Below are positions 62,979-64,000 of a stretch of 64,000 nucleotides of DNA, piece after piece. The position numbers and the translations under genes are program-made. The DNA comes from Gordonia terrae (GTDB taxonomy: Bacteria > Actinomycetota > Actinomycetes > Mycobacteriales > Mycobacteriaceae). The DNA lies in the NCBI RefSeq assembly GCF_001698225.1, contig NZ_CP016594.1, positions 5,022,001-5,086,000 on the forward strand, read 5' to 3'. Below the pieces are notes generated by a model. That model made no database searches. It was not told the origin of the DNA and worked only from the letters and a program-made list of their open reading frames with translations. Each line of letters starts with the position of its first letter. The first letter of the stretch is position 1.

Positions 62979-63716
62979 TCAGGCCACCCCTTCCCTACTC
63001 AGCACCCGACGAACTGTCGCGTAGTGCCAGCGGTAACCACCACCCGGCGTTGCGATTCCGGCCTCATCGAGCCAGTTAGCGATAGCCTTCGGCCCCAGCC
63101 CTTCCTCGCGGCGCATGCTGACGATCTCCTTCACCACGAGCGGGTCGATACGACTTGGCCGGCCAAGCTTCTTACCCTCGCGCTTCGCTCGGGCCAGCCC
63201 CTCCCTGGTGCGGACGCTGATGCGTCGGCGTTCCTCCGCAGCCACCGCGAGGCGGATGTCGGCGGTGAGTCGCTGGCTGGGTTCGCCGCTGTCCGCGCCC
63301 TCGCAGTCCAGCAGTCGCCAACCATGCAACTCGGCGCGCTTGTAGAGTTCGGCAGCGTCGAGTTGGTCGCGGGTCGCACGGTCTAGTGCCCGCACCAGTA
63401 GCGCATCGGCCATTCCCGCTTCGAGGGCGTTGATCGCGACGGCTCGGCCGTGCATCTCCGCAGCTTTGCCGCCACTCACCACATCGCTTGTAACAGTGAG
63501 CAACTGGTGACCTCGGTCCAGGCAGTACTTGGTCAGGTAATCCTGTTGGGATCGCAGGCCGTAGCCCTTGGTGTCCTGCACGGTTGTTGAAACCCTCACG
63601 TAGCCACTACATTTCAGCGGCTGATACTCGGCCACCTCCGGCTCGGCGGGCTGCGACTTGTCGGCCAAGGCGCGGCGTAACGCCTCCGCTCTGGACGTGG
63701 ACTTGCTCTTGGTCAT
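62979..63716 (-). CDS. Serine recombinase (resolvase family) with C-terminal HTH
   Basis: 245 residues from ATG 63716 (AGGAGAGAG upstream). The resolvase domain has the nucleophile Ser43 in CSGYVRVSTTVQD and RALDRATRD with catalytic Arg (about 107). ERRRISVRTREGLARAKREGKKLGRPSRI links to a DNA-binding HTH (about 190-245, GPKAIANWLDEAGIAT). The large C-terminal parts of serine integrases are missing, so it acts more like a resolvase/invertase. Cotranscription with a tyrosine integrase is unusual. Confidence 0.9.
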   Translation of the reverse strand: MTKSKSTSRAEALRRALADKSQPAEPEVAEYQPLKCSGYVRVSTTVQDTKGYGLRSQQDYLTKYCLDRGHQLLTVTSDVVSGGKAAEMHGRAVAINALEAGMADALLVRALDRATRDQLDAAELYKRAELHGWRLLDCEGADSGEPSQRLTADIRLAVAAEERRRISVRTREGLARAKREGKKLGRPSRIDPLVVKEIVSMRREEGLGPKAIANWLDEAGIATPGGGYRWHYATVRRVLSREGVA

Positions 63717-64000
63717 CGTGCTCTCTCCTGCGTCTCGGCATAGTGCGTGGTGGACGGGCGTCGGAAACGTGAAACGGTCGTTACCACGGTTCCGACGACG
63801 CAGACGGTACGCCACCTCAACACTGCCGATACGTCCACAGTTGTTCGGTGGCAACTTATTTCGTGCCCCTTAGGTCCCGCCCGGACCCTCCGAGTCTCGC
63901 TACGATCGCGGTTCTACCCAGGTAGCTCCAACGCTCCCCACGTTGAACGGTCGGTCGGCCTACCGGGAAGGGTCCGGCGTCTCAGCGGCTTAGCGTGGCG
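63717..64000. other. Upstream region of the recombinase operon, no gene seen
   Basis: 284 bp to the window end. It should contain the promoter for the two recombinase genes. TAGCTCCAACGCT (63923-63935) resembles the element at 60563-60575. No tRNA, hairpin terminator or attachment-site copy was recognised. Confidence 0.4.

Larger units (their letters stand above)
58774..64000. mobile_element. Integrated genetic element next to tRNA-Gly (left part; right end outside window)
   Basis: Begins at the 3' end of tRNA-Gly(CCC). Base composition between about 58950 and 61600 drops visibly below the flanks, and codon use changes (many A/T third positions). It contains a tyrosine integrase, a serine recombinase, a frame-broken Ntn-hydrolase-like gene and three small unknown genes. 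No copy of the tRNA 3' end was found further right in the window, so the second attachment site should be beyond 64000. Confidence 0.7.

Noticed and set aside
58774..64000. Second attachment-site copy of the tRNA-Gly 3' end
   Set aside because: Looked for the T-arm/acceptor sequence in the rest of the window and did not find it; the right end is probably outside.

Overview
The window is high-GC DNA from a mycolic-acid actinobacterium, most likely Gordonia or a close relative (inference). The pointers are two 13E12-type DUF222/HNH genes, an EphD-type hydrolase/SDR fusion, a wax ester synthase/DGAT, a cutinase-like secreted esterase, a membrane Fe-S reductase with a KGFGM-repeat tail (Rv0338c type), and the set alaA, ugd, dcd and tRNA-Gly, which lies in one neighbourhood in mycobacteria too. 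No rRNA genes and no CRISPR array were seen.

Layout. 1-13 kb: end of a TetR gene, intergenic repeats, a DUF1353 membrane protein, a 13E12 gene, lon with an HspR-type operator, small metabolic genes, a TetR/hydrolase/MFS efflux unit with twin operators, an ANTAR regulator and a cutinase. 13-20 kb: a catabolic cluster with a TetR gene divergent from an alpha/beta hydrolase, a Rieske oxygenase and an NAD(P)-binding reductase, facing a StyA-like flavin monooxygenase and an SDR. 20-29 kb: a reductase, a membrane O-acyltransferase, a SanA/YdcF protein, a wax ester synthase and the large Fe-S reductase, which ends in a strong terminator.

29-45.6 kb: a catabolic island between the Fe-S reductase and alaA, two genes that are neighbours in M. 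tuberculosis (Rv0338c, Rv0337c). It holds a carotenoid-cleavage-type oxygenase, two acyl-CoA synthetases, two thiolases, a PaaN-like aldehyde dehydrogenase, two thioesterases, a nitronate monooxygenase-like enzyme, an SDR, an aromatic-acid-type MFS importer and an unusual double HxlR regulator. All the promoter regions of the island carry the same AT-rich element, TTANTGAAGT (four copies), so it looks like one self-contained regulon. The simplest reading is import, oxidative C=C cleavage, aldehyde oxidation, CoA activation and thiolysis of a stilbene-, phenylpropene- or apocarotenoid-like substrate; the substrate is not known.

45.6-58.7 kb: core genes again: alaA, the ephD-diiron hydrolase-ferredoxin reductase operon, a DHA2 exporter with its TetR regulator and three operators spaced exactly 21 bp, a degenerate Hsp70-like membrane protein, ugd, dcd, a second 13E12 gene and tRNA-Gly(CCC).

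58.8-64 kb: the left part of an integrated element starting at the 3' end of tRNA-Gly, with visibly lower GC. It ends in a tyrosine integrase and a serine recombinase encoded 1 bp apart. Its cargo includes a protein whose N-terminus follows the proteasome-beta/HslV Ntn-hydrolase pattern (Thr1, Asp17, Lys-Leu-Phe) and whose reading frame is broken in the middle. It is followed by three tiny genes of unknown function. This cargo and the 29-45 kb regulon are the two most interesting parts of the window.
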